Counted from the stretch's first letter, positions 33,248-43,389 are shown. The stretch: DNA of 64,000 bases from Lachnospiraceae bacterium (GCA_017470985.1 JAFUXA010000004.1:20577-84576); one strand, 5' to 3'. Notes: generated by a model from the letters alone, not told the origin. Numbers and translations are program-made.

Positions 33248-36037
33248 TTATTCCAACCCTTTACGATTAGTCACATCAGCAATGTAGCAATAATATACCA
33301 TTTCCGAATCAATAAACACCTTGCTTCTTATCTCATTTACTATCTTGATTCTACCATCCTTATTACGAATGGCGTATGTCATTTTGTTGCTTCCACATCC
33401 ATTTTCATAGCGTTTGATTATAGTCTGAGAAACATCATACAGATCATCCTCATAGACCATACCATCAAACACTCCTCTGGTAAGTTTCTTGAATTGTTCT
33501 CTGTCATCACAGCCGTATATATCCACCACCTGATCATCAGCATACATGATTCTACCCATTTCATCAGCACTATATATGAAATATCCGCACTGGCAGCCCA
33601 GGCTGGTATATTTCTCTTTAAATTTGTTAAATGCTACCGAGTCCACCTTGTATTCCACATTTTGTAATACATTATTTACAACCTCAAGTAACAAATCCAT
33701 ATTTAGAGGTTTGGCAAGATGAGCATTCATTCCAGACAACATCGCCCTTTGCTTATCTTCCTCAAAGGCATTGGCAGTCATGGCAATAATCGGCACATTG
33801 GCCTTGGTCTTGTCCGTCAATCCCCTGATAGCCATCGTCGCCACATATCCATCCATATATGGCATCTGAATATCCATCAATACGAAATCATATGCTCCGC
33901 CCTTATGCTTCAATACCATGTCTACAGCCTCAGCTCCATCATTGGCAGTCTCCACATTAAAACCATATTCCTTTAGGAATTCATTAGCAATCTCACGGTT
34001 TAGTTCATTATCCTCAACAAGAAGCACATTCATTCCCGACAGATCAATAGCATCGTTGCTGGCAACTCCATCCTCATATACACTATCTGCCAAACGAAGG
34101 GGCATTTCAACTGTAATTGTGGTTCCATATCCCACTTCACTTTCTATTTCAATCTCACCATTCATGGCATCTACCAGACGCTTCACAATACTCATTCCAA
34201 GTCCTGTACCCTGAATACCGCTGGCAGTTGTATTCTTCTCTCTGGAGAACATGTCAAATATATGTCGCTGGAATTCCTTGGACATACCCATTCCATTATC
34301 CTGAATTGTAATCCTGTATTTGCCATACTCACTTGAATCAGAATCAATCTCCTCTATTACTCCGGCCACCTTGCCTCCCGGCTTGGTATATTTAATAGCA
34401 TTGGTCAACAGATTCATTACAATCTGATTCAGATGAAGTTTATCACCATATACATATTCATGCTCTATATTCTCATTCGTTATTGTAAAGTCCAGGCTCT
34501 TCTTGGATGCCATTTCCTCAAGCATTATAAACAGCTCATTTCTCACATCTCTAATGTCAAATGGTATACTACTTATCTCCATTTTCCCGCTATCAAATCT
34601 GGCAATTTCAAGCACATCATTTAACATATTGAGCATGTACTCTCCAGAAGTCGCCACCTTGTCCATGCAGTCAATAACCTTCTCCCGGTCATCCACATAT
34701 TTTTTGGCCATTTCCGTGTAACCTACAATAGCATTCATAGGTGTACGAATATCATGAGAAATATTTAACAGGAATCTGTCCTTTTCCTCCTTTGCCGCCT
34801 CGGCAGCTTTTTCTCTGCTGATGTATCTCAATGTACGTAAATACTCTAAGTAAAAGAGAATCATCATGAGAATAAGAGACATTATAATAATCATCATCGG
34901 AAGCATAAGAGCTCCGTAGCGCTGTCGCACCGAAGTATAATTCAAGGCCTTCGCATCTTCAGGCATAAGTTTTGTAGACAGATCAAACTTATCCATCATC
35001 ATTTTGTCATATGCCACCTGGTGAAAACCTTCTTTATTCAATTCGATATCATCTGCACTGACGCCATTATTTAATATCTCAACTACCATCTCTGCAGCCT
35101 TTTGACCACAGGTTCTCATGTACATTGCATCTCCCGCGGTATATCCCGTTCCGATACCATGCATATACAGAGAGAAGACAGGTACGGAAGCATACTCTCC
35201 AATCATATTTGCCCTCTCGTCAAGAGTCAGGAAATGCCCTTCGTTATCACCGCTGCACACCCCGGTAATTGCGATAGTATCATTTTCCAAGGAACTAATC
35301 TCTTTTATAAATTCCGCCTCACTTACCTCGCCGGTATTTATATCAGATATTACCATGTCCGGATAATCCGCCTGCACCTGTTGCATCTGTTTCCAATCGC
35401 CCATACCTGATTTAGAAGAATCATGAATCATGACTATCTTCTTAGCATTGGGCAACAGTTTTCTAGCCAGTTCAATATTTTCCTTCAGATAAGTACGCTC
35501 AATACATCCTGCCACTCCATGACTTGCAACACATTCCTCAGCATACTCAATATCATTTACACCATAAAATACAATAGGCAAATCCGGGAACAATTCATCT
35601 CTGTGATCCATGCAGAAATGTAATGCATCATCATCAGCCGCCAATATGGCAGAAAACTCCTGTCCGTTATTCTTGTGATATTCCAGGTGCTCTTTCAATG
35701 AATTGTAGAAAGTATCCTCATGTGTATCCACCTCACCCAGTTCCTTGTTGTTCATATACTCTACTTCATAACTGATTGCAGAATTCTTCAATACATCATA
35801 GATACCATCTTCCTCCTCCGGTACTATGACATACGTTGTTGAATAAGAACAAATCACAAGAACCCGTTTATCACTTGGGTATTCTGCATACTGGTTAAAT
35901 GATGTCTCCTCAGTTTCTTCAATATCTCCTCTTCTCAATTTCTGAAACTGAGTATGAATCATAAATATACCGATTCCGACTCCTATTAATGCTAATACAA
36001 ATAGCCCTCGATATAGCCATCCAATATCCTTTTTCAT
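33248..36037 (-). CDS. Hybrid sensor histidine kinase with ABC-substrate-binding-like sensor, receiver and C-terminal PAS
   Basis: The 929-residue protein has a membrane helix (about 11-27), an extracytoplasmic sensor resembling ABC-type periplasmic binding proteins (about 55-345), and a second helix (377-397). The kinase core has the phospho-acceptor H428 in N-I-S-H-D-I-R-T-P, HATPase motifs N-A-I-K-Y-T and G-T-G-L-G-M-S, a receiver domain (V-L-L-V-E-D-N ... L-M-D-I-Q-M-P) and a C-terminal PAS-like domain (about 830-925). A PAS after the receiver is unusual. No response regulator or HPt gene is adjacent, so phosphorelay partners lie elsewhere. Confidence 0.93.
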   Translation of the reverse strand: MKKDIGWLYRGLFVLALIGVGIGIFMIHTQFQKLRRGDIEETEETSFNQYAEYPSDKRVLVICSYSTTYVIVPEEEDGIYDVLKNSAISYEVEYMNNKELGEVDTHEDTFYNSLKEHLEYHKNNGQEFSAILAADDDALHFCMDHRDELFPDLPIVFYGVNDIEYAEECVASHGVAGCIERTYLKENIELARKLLPNAKKIVMIHDSSKSGMGDWKQMQQVQADYPDMVISDINTGEVSEAEFIKEISSLENDTIAITGVCSGDNEGHFLTLDERANMIGEYASVPVFSLYMHGIGTGYTAGDAMYMRTCGQKAAEMVVEILNNGVSADDIELNKEGFHQVAYDKMMMDKFDLSTKLMPEDAKALNYTSVRQRYGALMLPMMIIIMSLILMMILFYLEYLRTLRYISREKAAEAAKEEKDRFLLNISHDIRTPMNAIVGYTEMAKKYVDDREKVIDCMDKVATSGEYMLNMLNDVLEIARFDSGKMEISSIPFDIRDVRNELFIMLEEMASKKSLDFTITNENIEHEYVYGDKLHLNQIVMNLLTNAIKYTKPGGKVAGVIEEIDSDSSEYGKYRITIQDNGMGMSKEFQRHIFDMFSREKNTTASGIQGTGLGMSIVKRLVDAMNGEIEIESEVGYGTTITVEMPLRLADSVYEDGVASNDAIDLSGMNVLLVEDNELNREIANEFLKEYGFNVETANDGAEAVDMVLKHKGGAYDFVLMDIQMPYMDGYVATMAIRGLTDKTKANVPIIAMTANAFEEDKQRAMLSGMNAHLAKPLNMDLLLEVVNNVLQNVEYKVDSVAFNKFKEKYTSLGCQCGYFIYSADEMGRIMYADDQVVDIYGCDDREQFKKLTRGVFDGMVYEDDLYDVSQTIIKRYENGCGSNKMTYAIRNKDGRIKIVNEIRSKVFIDSEMVYYCYIADVTNRKGLE

Positions 36038-36104
36038 ATCTCGTCTCCTCGTAAAACCCCTGAGTAATTATATAACTCTCATATATGTCACATTTTATAC
36101 CTTT

Positions 36105-37307
36105 TTAAAAATTCAAAGGTGCTATGCTTCGCCCCAATATGCCATTCATGTGAGCAATGGCAGTACCGTAATTGGTCATTTTCACATCTGAACTTACGGC
36201 ATATGCATATCGGGATTGCATCTCTGTCTCCCCCAGCATGCACCCACCGCAGTGTATTACAAGCTTATATTCAGAGAGGTCCGTTGGGAACTCTCTGCCT
36301 GATGTAAGAGAAATCACAATATCCTTGCCTGTATATTTCTTTATCAATGCCGGCAACTTCACACTTCCGATATCACCACACTGTCTGTGATGTGTACAAC
36401 CTTCGCTTATCAATATCTTATCACCATTTTCCAATTTGTCTATGGCATGGGCACCATCCACTGCCTGACTTAGATTGCCCTTAAATCTGGCCATTATAAT
36501 AGAAAATGATGTGAGTGGGATCTCAGAATCCACTATACGACTCACCTCGGCAAAAGCCTGGCTGTCTGTAATAACCAGCTTCGGCTTAACTCCTATTTTA
36601 TCAAGAGCTTCCGCCAGTTCACTCTCGCGAACAGTAACAGGAATAACGCCATGATCCAAAGCATCACGAAGTACCATCTGTTGTGGCAGAATCAATCTGC
36701 CTTTTGGAGCAGCCGAATCAATAGGTACCACCAGCACTATCACATCTCCGGATTCAACCAAATCTGATATAAGAGGTCGATTCAATCTCTTTCCAATTAG
36801 GTGAGCACATTTTTCCTTTAATTCATGAACTCCTTCACCTGTCAGAGCACTGACCTGCAATCCGTCAATTCCAACCTTTGCATCCTTCTTATTTAAGCTG
36901 AAACTCTCAGATATATATGATTTGTAATTGATATCAGCCTTGTTATAAGCCACAATATAAGGAATATCCTTCTCCTTAAATATATCAATCATCTCATTAT
37001 CAAGTTCATCCTTGGCTCCATCCACTACCAATACTGCAATGTCTGTCTCATCAAGGATTCTCTGTGCACGCTTTACGCGCTCTTCTCCAAGTACGCCCTC
37101 GTCATCAATACCCGGAGTATCTATAATCACCACGGGGCCAAGAGGTAGAAGTTCCATAGTCTTGCGCACCGGATCCGTTGTAGTCCCCAACACATCAGAT
37201 ACTATGGACAAATCCTGCCCTGTAAAAGCATTTACCAGACTGGATTTACCCGCATTCCTTTTTCCGAAAAATGATATATGTGTTCTCTCTAAATTCTGCT
37301 CTCCCAT
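36105..37307 (-). CDS. hydF: [FeFe]-hydrogenase maturation GTPase HydF
   Basis: HydF is the scaffold on which the diiron subcluster is assembled before transfer to HydA. The 400-residue protein has an N-terminal GTPase domain (G-K-R-N-A-G-K-S-S near 15-23, D-T-P-G near 64). The C-terminal Fe-S site has C-T-H-H-R-Q-C and H-C-G-G-C, matching the C-x-H ... H-C-x-x-C pattern. GGTGGGG precedes ATG 37307. It is the third gene of a hydE-hydG-hydF cluster. Confidence 0.96.
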   Translation of the reverse strand: MGEQNLERTHISFFGKRNAGKSSLVNAFTGQDLSIVSDVLGTTTDPVRKTMELLPLGPVVIIDTPGIDDEGVLGEERVKRAQRILDETDIAVLVVDGAKDELDNEMIDIFKEKDIPYIVAYNKADINYKSYISESFSLNKKDAKVGIDGLQVSALTGEGVHELKEKCAHLIGKRLNRPLISDLVESGDVIVLVVPIDSAAPKGRLILPQQMVLRDALDHGVIPVTVRESELAEALDKIGVKPKLVITDSQAFAEVSRIVDSEIPLTSFSIIMARFKGNLSQAVDGAHAIDKLENGDKILISEGCTHHRQCGDIGSVKLPALIKKYTGKDIVISLTSGREFPTDLSEYKLVIHCGGCMLGETEMQSRYAYAVSSDVKMTNYGTAIAHMNGILGRSIAPLNF

Positions 37308-37411
37308 ATCATCCCCACCTTTATCTTATATTGATAATTATAACTCTAATCCGTATACATCCTCAAAAAGCGCTTAACTCACTTTTAGGTCAATTCCCCG
37401 ACTGAGTCAAA

Positions 37412-38827
37412 CTAAAATCTGAAGTCACGCTCGCCCTCTTCAATCTTTTTAAGTCGAAGTTCAAGTGTCTCCTTAGCCTTTGGATTAGTTACATCCGGAA
37501 TATTCTTCTCAATTAGTTTCAATCCTGCTGCCTTGGTCTCCTCTGAAGCATAATCCTCCAGATACTCCTTCAATGTCATAAGAGCATTTGGCAAGCAGCA
37601 GTTCTGAATCTGCTTAGCTTTGCAAAGGGCCATAAATCTGTCACCGGTTCTGCCCTCGCGATAACAAGCTGTACAGAAAGATGGCACATAATCCATATCA
37701 ATAAGCCACTTCATAACCTCGTCTAAGCTTCTTCTGTCAGACACATCAAACTGTGTTGTGTCCTCTGGTCTTTCCTCTGTTGTATATCCACCTACAGAAG
37801 TTCTAGATCCGCCGGAAATCTGGGAGATACCCAGATGAAGCACTCTCTCACGAGTCTTCTGTGACTCTCTGGTAGATACAATCATACCCGTATATGGCAC
37901 AGCAATTCTAATGCAGGCTACTATCTTGGCAAATATATCATCACTGATTGTATTATCAAACTCATCCACATCAATATCATCCGCAGGACATAATCTAGGA
38001 ACAGAAATAGTATGAGGTCCTACACCGTGAACAGCCTCAAGATGTTCTGCATGCATAAGAAGTCCTGCAAACTCATAACGATATTTATCAAGGCCAAATA
38101 ATACACCAAGTCCTACATCATCAATGCCACCTTCCATGGCTCTATCCATAGCTTCTGTATGATAAGCATAATCATGCTTCGGTCCGGTTGGATGAAGCTG
38201 CTCATAAGACTCCTTGTGATATGTCTCCTGGAATAAAATATACGTACCGATTCCAGCCTCATGAAGCTTGCGATAATTCTCCACTGTAGTTGCAGCAATA
38301 TTTACATTTACTCTTCTAATAGCTCCGTTTTTATGCTTGATAGAATAAATGGTCTTAATAGATTCCAAAATATATTCTATCGGATTGTTAACAGGATCCT
38401 CTCCCGCTTCAATTGCCAGTCTCTTGTGTCCCATATCCTGCAATGCTATAACTTCCTGTCGAATCTGTTCCTGAGTCAATTTCACTCTAGGAATTGTCTT
38501 ATTCTTGCCGTGATATGGGCAGTAAGTACAACCGTTTATACAATAATTTGACAGATAAAGAGGTGCGAAAAGCACGATTCTATTTCCGTAGAATTCCTTC
38601 TTGATTTCTTCTGCCAATTTGAATATTTCTTCATTCTTCTCAGGAATGTCGCAAGCCAAAAGCACTGATGCTTCCCTGTGAGTCAAGCCTTTGGTTTCCT
38701 TGGCCTTGGCTATAATTGAATCAATGAGTTCCACATTATTCTTGTTGGCATCGGCATATGCCAATGTTTCCAGAATCTCCTCATCATCGATAAATTCTTC
38801 TGCCTTCAAAGATTTTACATTATACAT
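37412..38827 (-). CDS. hydG: [FeFe]-hydrogenase maturation tyrosine lyase HydG
   Basis: HydG is a radical SAM enzyme that cleaves tyrosine to make the CO and CN ligands of the H-cluster. The 471-residue protein has C-I-N-G-C-T-Y-C (CxxxCxxC, about 95-102), and a C-terminal auxiliary cluster motif C-T-A-C then Q-N-C-C. The latter is the second Fe-S site that separates HydG from ThiH, which lacks it. The 104-nt gap to hydF holds no clear terminator. Confidence 0.96.
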   Translation of the reverse strand: MYNVKSLKAEEFIDDEEILETLAYADANKNNVELIDSIIAKAKETKGLTHREASVLLACDIPEKNEEIFKLAEEIKKEFYGNRIVLFAPLYLSNYCINGCTYCPYHGKNKTIPRVKLTQEQIRQEVIALQDMGHKRLAIEAGEDPVNNPIEYILESIKTIYSIKHKNGAIRRVNVNIAATTVENYRKLHEAGIGTYILFQETYHKESYEQLHPTGPKHDYAYHTEAMDRAMEGGIDDVGLGVLFGLDKYRYEFAGLLMHAEHLEAVHGVGPHTISVPRLCPADDIDVDEFDNTISDDIFAKIVACIRIAVPYTGMIVSTRESQKTRERVLHLGISQISGGSRTSVGGYTTEERPEDTTQFDVSDRRSLDEVMKWLIDMDYVPSFCTACYREGRTGDRFMALCKAKQIQNCCLPNALMTLKEYLEDYASEETKAAGLKLIEKNIPDVTNPKAKETLELRLKKIEEGERDFRF

Positions 38828-38944
38828 TTTCTATTATCCCTTCTAACTACACGTAAACTTTTATAAATATTTATATCTATTATATAACAACCCAGGTTCT
38901 TTGGGGCGCATATATATAGGAAAATCTTGCTATAAAATGAGAAT

Positions 38945-40003
38945 TTAGTTGGAAAATCTAATATTATCGCCTCGATTAACCACAATGCGTCGTCCTACAG
39001 ATTTCACCCTGTTCTCCAGGCAATTCACGCACTCTGCCGCTTCCTCACCTGTACATATCTTATTATCGTATAACTTGTATTTATCCCGTACTGCCCTCGG
39101 AGATAGATTCGGCATAAGCACATTGGCTCCTGCCTCCAATCCCATCTCTCGTCCTCTCGGATGAATGGTTCCCAGTGCTGTTGTTGCCGGAAGCAACACC
39201 TCCGGAATCATAAGTCTGATTATGCTGAGCAAATATAAAGTCTGCTCCAAAGTACCGGCAGGCTCATTTTCAAAAGGAGTCCCTGCCGCTGGAATAAATG
39301 GTCCTATTCCCACCATAGCAGGTTCCAAATCCTTGATGAATAACAAATCTTCCGTCAGGTTTTCTGAAGTCTGAAATGGTGAGCCCACCATGAACCCGGC
39401 TCCCGCCTGATATCCCAATTCCTTTAAATCTTCCAGACATCTATATCTGTTTTGAGCATCCATCTCTTTCGGATGCAATTGATTGTAATGTGCTATGGTT
39501 GCTGTCTCATGGCGAAGGAGAAATCTGTCAGCTCCAGCCGCCTTATATCTGGCATATGATTCTCGACTCTTCTCTCCAATTGATAGAGTCACTGCACAAT
39601 CCGGATGAGCCGCCTTAATCCGACGGACAATATCGCATATTATCTCATCTGTAAAATATGGATCCTCGCCTCCTTGTAATACGTAGGTTCTAAATCCCAA
39701 ATCATAGCCTTCATCAGCGCACTCACAGATTTCATCCGCAGTAAGTCTGTATCGGGACACCCCTGTGTTACCTGCTCTGATTCCACAATAATAACAATTA
39801 TTCTTGCAATAATTAGTAAATTCTATAAGTCCTCTCACATACACTCTGTCTCCATATACAGACAATGTAGTCGTCTTCGCAAGCTCTGCCGCGTACTTAC
39901 GGGCCTCCTCACTTTGATTATCTATAAGATATATAAAATCTTCTCTGGACAGGTTGTGCTCGTCATTTAATTTATCAATTAATTCCTTTACCTTGTGGTT
40001 CAT
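38945..40003 (-). CDS. hydE: [FeFe]-hydrogenase maturation radical SAM protein HydE
   Basis: The 352-residue radical SAM protein has C-K-N-N-C-Y-Y-C (about 67-74), and a TIM-barrel BATS-type C-terminal region as in biotin synthase relatives. It acts with HydG and HydF on a synthon of the diiron subcluster. GGGAG precedes ATG 40003. It is first in the maturation cluster; no hydA hydrogenase gene lies within the window. Confidence 0.95.
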   Translation of the reverse strand: MNHKVKELIDKLNDEHNLSREDFIYLIDNQSEEARKYAAELAKTTTLSVYGDRVYVRGLIEFTNYCKNNCYYCGIRAGNTGVSRYRLTADEICECADEGYDLGFRTYVLQGGEDPYFTDEIICDIVRRIKAAHPDCAVTLSIGEKSRESYARYKAAGADRFLLRHETATIAHYNQLHPKEMDAQNRYRCLEDLKELGYQAGAGFMVGSPFQTSENLTEDLLFIKDLEPAMVGIGPFIPAAGTPFENEPAGTLEQTLYLLSIIRLMIPEVLLPATTALGTIHPRGREMGLEAGANVLMPNLSPRAVRDKYKLYDNKICTGEEAAECVNCLENRVKSVGRRIVVNRGDNIRFSN

Positions 40004-40095
40004 ATCTTCTCCCTGTTGATGATTTATCTTATTATCTATATCTTCATCTCACCAATACTTTATTGTATATTTCATCCAAGAAATTACCTAAGAAA

Positions 40096-41187
40096 TCATT
40101 TCAGATTATCTTTCAGAAATTCTTTTACATCATCAGCAAACTCCTCCGGAGCAGCGCAATGAACATCATGTCCACAACCTTCAATTGCATACATCTGTTT
40201 CGCCGGTGCGTTTAAAGCTTCTAAATAATCTGCGGTCTTATCTGTAGGACAAACCCAATCCTCTTCACCGGAAATCATACAGACTGGAACTGCATAATCC
40301 ATAGATTCCTTATAAGCATCATATTGTAATACGAAATCAAATAACTGCTTATTTAATTCAACATACTCATCCACATCCCCCATTTGTTTCACAAGCCATC
40401 TCAAATCATTTATACCGGCATATGGCGAGAACAGAGCCAATCCCATATGGCCCGCTTCCTTCTCCACAGGATGATATTTACTTGTATAATTTCTAAGTTC
40501 TAACAATGTTGGAATGCCTGGATTCTGACTATATTTATCATATGCCTCTTCCATTTCCTTTGTATCATCCCCGGCCTTTTGGGCTTTTGCCAATGCATCC
40601 TCATAGCTATACATATCTGCGTCATTAAGAGATACTAATTGACCTACACCAATATATGCCTGAACCTTCTCAGGATGTTCTCTGACATATTCACTACCCA
40701 GAACTGTACCATATGAATGACCCATAATTATAACCTTATCCTGATTGAATCTTTCACAAGTGTAATCCACGAGAGCATCCACATCTTCCAAAGCCTGATT
40801 AAATGTAACAGTCTTATTGTCAGGATCCGCCTTCCGGTTTTTATAATAGGTTCTGCCGCATCCTCTTTGATCCCAACAGACAACTGTATATTCATCTGTC
40901 AAATAGTCTGAGAAGGAATATGTCATACACGTATCCGGCGAGGAAGGTCCACCGTGTAAATATATAATTACAGGATTTGTAGCCTTCTGCCCCATCATCA
41001 TGACATATTGTCTCTGACCATTTAAATCAATATAAGATATCTCATTCACTCCATCCTTATATTCAAAATTATGATGTATATAATTGGCTCCTCGAAGCAA
41101 AACTGTACCCACAATCACCAGCGCCAACAATATACCTATTATTCTCAAAACCACTTTAAGAATCTTCTTCAATAAACTCTTTTTCAT
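40096..41187 (-). CDS. Membrane-anchored alpha/beta hydrolase (proline iminopeptidase-like)
   Basis: The 363-residue protein has an N-terminal membrane anchor (about 7-30) then a hydrolase domain. The oxyanion-hole loop is H-G-G-P-S-S-P, W-D-Q-R-G-C-G-R-T is the family strand-loop, G-H-S-Y-G-T is the nucleophile elbow, G-E-E-D-W-V the acid loop and C-G-H-D the His. These are the signs of S33-family aminopeptidases and related esterases. GGAGG lies 4 nt before ATG 41187. The location at the membrane surface suggests it acts on external or exported small molecules; substrate unknown. Confidence 0.88.
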   Translation of the reverse strand: MKKSLLKKILKVVLRIIGILLALVIVGTVLLRGANYIHHNFEYKDGVNEISYIDLNGQRQYVMMMGQKATNPVIIYLHGGPSSPDTCMTYSFSDYLTDEYTVVCWDQRGCGRTYYKNRKADPDNKTVTFNQALEDVDALVDYTCERFNQDKVIIMGHSYGTVLGSEYVREHPEKVQAYIGVGQLVSLNDADMYSYEDALAKAQKAGDDTKEMEEAYDKYSQNPGIPTLLELRNYTSKYHPVEKEAGHMGLALFSPYAGINDLRWLVKQMGDVDEYVELNKQLFDFVLQYDAYKESMDYAVPVCMISGEEDWVCPTDKTADYLEALNAPAKQMYAIEGCGHDVHCAAPEEFADDVKEFLKDNLK

Positions 41188-41318
41188 GTGTCCTCCAAAA
41201 AACTCCAATATTTTTAGATTCTATTTTAACATATTATCATTATAATTAATTCACCTCGTCAATATTGAACAAATATTTTCATATATGCTGACCTTCAACC
41301 TCGGGAACCTCTTATTGC

Positions 41319-41469
41319 GAGATAATCCTTATCTCTTTGTGAACTGTCTGAGCGTAAAAAAACAGTCCAGTGGACTGTTTTTAGCTCAGATCCTCGAGGC
41401 TATGCCGAGAGGAAACCTCGGGAACCGAGGTTTTTGCAACAAAAAAATCCCTCCACATAGTGGAGGGAT
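41319..41469. terminator. Array of four hairpins downstream of rpsI
   Basis: In transcription order from rpsI: a 10-bp stem at 41447-41469 with T7 (41441-41446 on minus); a CCTCGG-GAA-CCGAGG hairpin at 41414-41435 with T5 on plus; a long near-perfect hairpin at 41348-41389 with T runs on both sides; and GAGATAA/TTATCTC at 41319-41335. AACCTCGGGAACC occurs twice. The first is the rpsI terminator; the rest reinforce separation from the hydrolase gene. A plus-strand reading of 79 codons here looks spurious. Confidence 0.75.
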
Positions 41470-41482
41470 ACTTTTGTTGCAA

Positions 41483-41875
41483 TTATCTCTTGCTGAACTG
41501 AGGTGCACGACGTGCTCCCTTTAAACCGTACTTCTTACGTTCCTTCATACGAGGATCTCTTGTAAGATATCCAGCAGCCTTAAGTGTTGGTCTGTACTCA
41601 GCATCTACTGTAAGTAATGCTCTAGCGATACCATGACGGATAGCACCAGCCTGTCCTGTGTATCCACCGCCCTTTACGTTTACTAAAACATCAAACTTAT
41701 CTAATGTATCAGTAGCAACGAGTGGCTGACGAACTACAACCTTAAGTGTCTCTAATCCAAGATACTCATCGATATCTCTTTTATTAATTGTAATCTTACC
41801 TGTTCCTGGTACAAGATATACTCTAGCAACAGATGATTTTCTTCTTCCTGTTCCGTAATACTTTGTATTAGCCAA
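41483..41875 (-). CDS. rpsI: 30S ribosomal protein S9, TTG start codon
   Basis: The 130-residue protein begins [18 protein letters not shown] and ends R-A-P-Q-F-S-K-R, the S9 signature; the C-terminal K-R reaches the P-site tRNA. The start is TTG at 41873-41875, with AAGGAGGT 8 nt upstream; no in-frame ATG fits. It follows rplM by 22 nt. Confidence 0.98.
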   Translation of the reverse strand: MANTKYYGTGRRKSSVARVYLVPGTGKITINKRDIDEYLGLETLKVVVRQPLVATDTLDKFDVLVNVKGGGYTGQAGAIRHGIARALLTVDAEYRPTLKAAGYLTRDPRMKERKKYGLKGARRAPQFSKR

Positions 41876-41897
41876 TGTTATTTACCTCCTTCACGAA

Positions 41898-42326
41898 TTA
41901 AAATGTCAATGCTTCTGGCTTCTGAGCAGCATGCTTGTGATCTGGGCCAGCATAAACGAATAATTTCTTGTACATTTCTCTTCCCAAAGGTCCCTTTGGA
42001 AGCATTCCCTTTACGGCATGCTCGATAACTCTCTCAGGATGCTTAGCAAGCATTTCCTTCAAAGTTGTCTCTTTCATACCACCTACATAATCTGAATGGT
42101 GATAATAAATCTTCTGATCTAACTTCTTACCTGTTACCTTGATCTTCTCAGCGTTTACTACGATTACATAGTCACCGCAATCAGCGTGAGGTGTGAAGAT
42201 AGCCTTGTTCTTACCTCTTAATACTTTTGCAACTTCAGAGCAAAGACGACCAAGTGTCTGTCCCTCTGCGTCTACTACATACCATTTTCTCTCAACTTCA
42301 GCTGGGTTTGGCATATAAGTCTTCAT
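41898..42326 (-). CDS. rplM: 50S ribosomal protein L13
   Basis: The 142-residue protein has [14 protein letters not shown] near the start, H[12 protein letters not shown], and [12 protein letters not shown], all typical of L13. AGGAGG is 9 nt before ATG 42326. It heads the rplM-rpsI operon with its own promoter. Confidence 0.98.
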   Translation of the reverse strand: MKTYMPNPAEVERKWYVVDAEGQTLGRLCSEVAKVLRGKNKAIFTPHADCGDYVIVVNAEKIKVTGKKLDQKIYYHHSDYVGGMKETTLKEMLAKHPERVIEHAVKGMLPKGPLGREMYKKLFVYAGPDHKHAAQKPEALTF

Positions 42327-42457
42327 ATGGATTTTCCTCCTTAATAATTAACTACGCAACTTCCACACGAAATGTCCGAAACGTGATTCCGTCGCATTTA
42401 TATAGTCTAAGCGATGTCTCGGGGCTATTGAGACACACGCCCACTTACTACATCAGC
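42327..42457 (-). promoter_or_regulatory. rplM leader, possible L13 autoregulatory structure
   Basis: A leader of about 130 nt separates the promoter from rplM. It contains a TGTCTC/GAGACA hairpin near 42418-42440 and a second GC-containing fold near 42365-42400. L13 leaders are known in low-GC Firmicutes, but I cannot match the consensus by eye. Confidence 0.4.
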
Positions 42458-42463
42458 CCTACC

Positions 42464-42492
42464 ATTTTACTATGGCTGTCAAATGATGTCAA
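42464..42492 (-). promoter_or_regulatory. Sigma-A promoter of rplM-rpsI
   Basis: Consensus TTGACA (42487-42492), a 17-nt spacer and TAAAAT (42464-42469) lie on the minus strand. Confidence 0.8.
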
Positions 42493-42573
42493 GCCAATTT
42501 ACTCGGCAATCTGGCATTTCGCCAGATAATCTTTGTATTTATACACATACATCATTCGCTCAAATAACATTTA

Positions 42574-43311
42574 TCAACAATCCTCTGTCCAGGATATCAT
42601 AACAAGACCTTCCGCCGGCGCTGTAGGTCCTGCAGCCTCTCTATCCCTGGCATCAAGAATTTCCTTCACCTTCTCAGGTTCAATCTTATGACATCCCACC
42701 TGAATCAATGTGCCTGCTATTATTCTTACCATGTTATATAAGAAGCCATTCCCCTCACATCTTATGGTAATTATATCTCCATTCCTGACAACACTCACAT
42801 CATAGAGATTTCTAACAAATGAATTCACCTGGGACTTCACTGATGCAAAGCTGGTGAAATCATGCTCTCCCACCAGATACTTCGCTGCCTTGTCCATAGC
42901 CTCCACATCCAGATCATAATGATAGAAATAGGTATAAAGTCTATCCAGAGGCATTCTCATCTTGGAATTTCTAATTCGATACTCATATACTTTCGTACTG
43001 TTTACATTATGCGGATTCCAATCATCATCCACCTGTTCTGAAGACTGAACTACAATATCCTCCGGCAATCTCTGATTCAGGGCAAAGCTGATTTTGTCAG
43101 CAGCCATTCTGGTATCGGTGTCAAAGAAAGCAATATTTCCCATAGAATGAACACCAGAATCCGTTCTTGACGCTCCCTTTACCACAATTTCCTCTCCCAA
43201 CAACTGGGATAAATGCGTATTGAGCACCTCTTCAATTGTTATGCCATTTGGCTGAATCTGCCAGCCACAATAATTAGTGCCATCATAGGCCACAACCATT
43301 TTCACTCTCAT
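42574..43311 (-). CDS. truA: tRNA pseudouridine(38-40) synthase TruA
   Basis: The 245-residue enzyme has Y-D-G-T-N-Y-C-G-W-Q near the start and the catalytic Asp in A-S-R-T-D-S-G-V-H (about 48-56), with Y-E-Y-R-I and the F-L-Y-N-M-V-R core further on. It modifies the anticodon arm of tRNAs. Its place after the EcfT gene and before rplM is the usual Firmicutes order. The ribosome site is weak (GAGC only). Confidence 0.96.
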   Translation of the reverse strand: MRVKMVVAYDGTNYCGWQIQPNGITIEEVLNTHLSQLLGEEIVVKGASRTDSGVHSMGNIAFFDTDTRMAADKISFALNQRLPEDIVVQSSEQVDDDWNPHNVNSTKVYEYRIRNSKMRMPLDRLYTYFYHYDLDVEAMDKAAKYLVGEHDFTSFASVKSQVNSFVRNLYDVSVVRNGDIITIRCEGNGFLYNMVRIIAGTLIQVGCHKIEPEKVKEILDARDREAAGPTAPAEGLVMISWTEDC

Positions 43312-43389
43312 GCTCTATAATCTTTCTATTATTTCATATTTTGACTTTACGCATTTCCCCAACTTTATAGCCAGCGAAAATGTCACCAG

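Noticed and set aside
41285-41524. Plus-strand reading of 79 codons downstream of rpsI
   Set aside because: It crosses three hairpins and the end of rpsI; no ribosome site and no conserved pattern.
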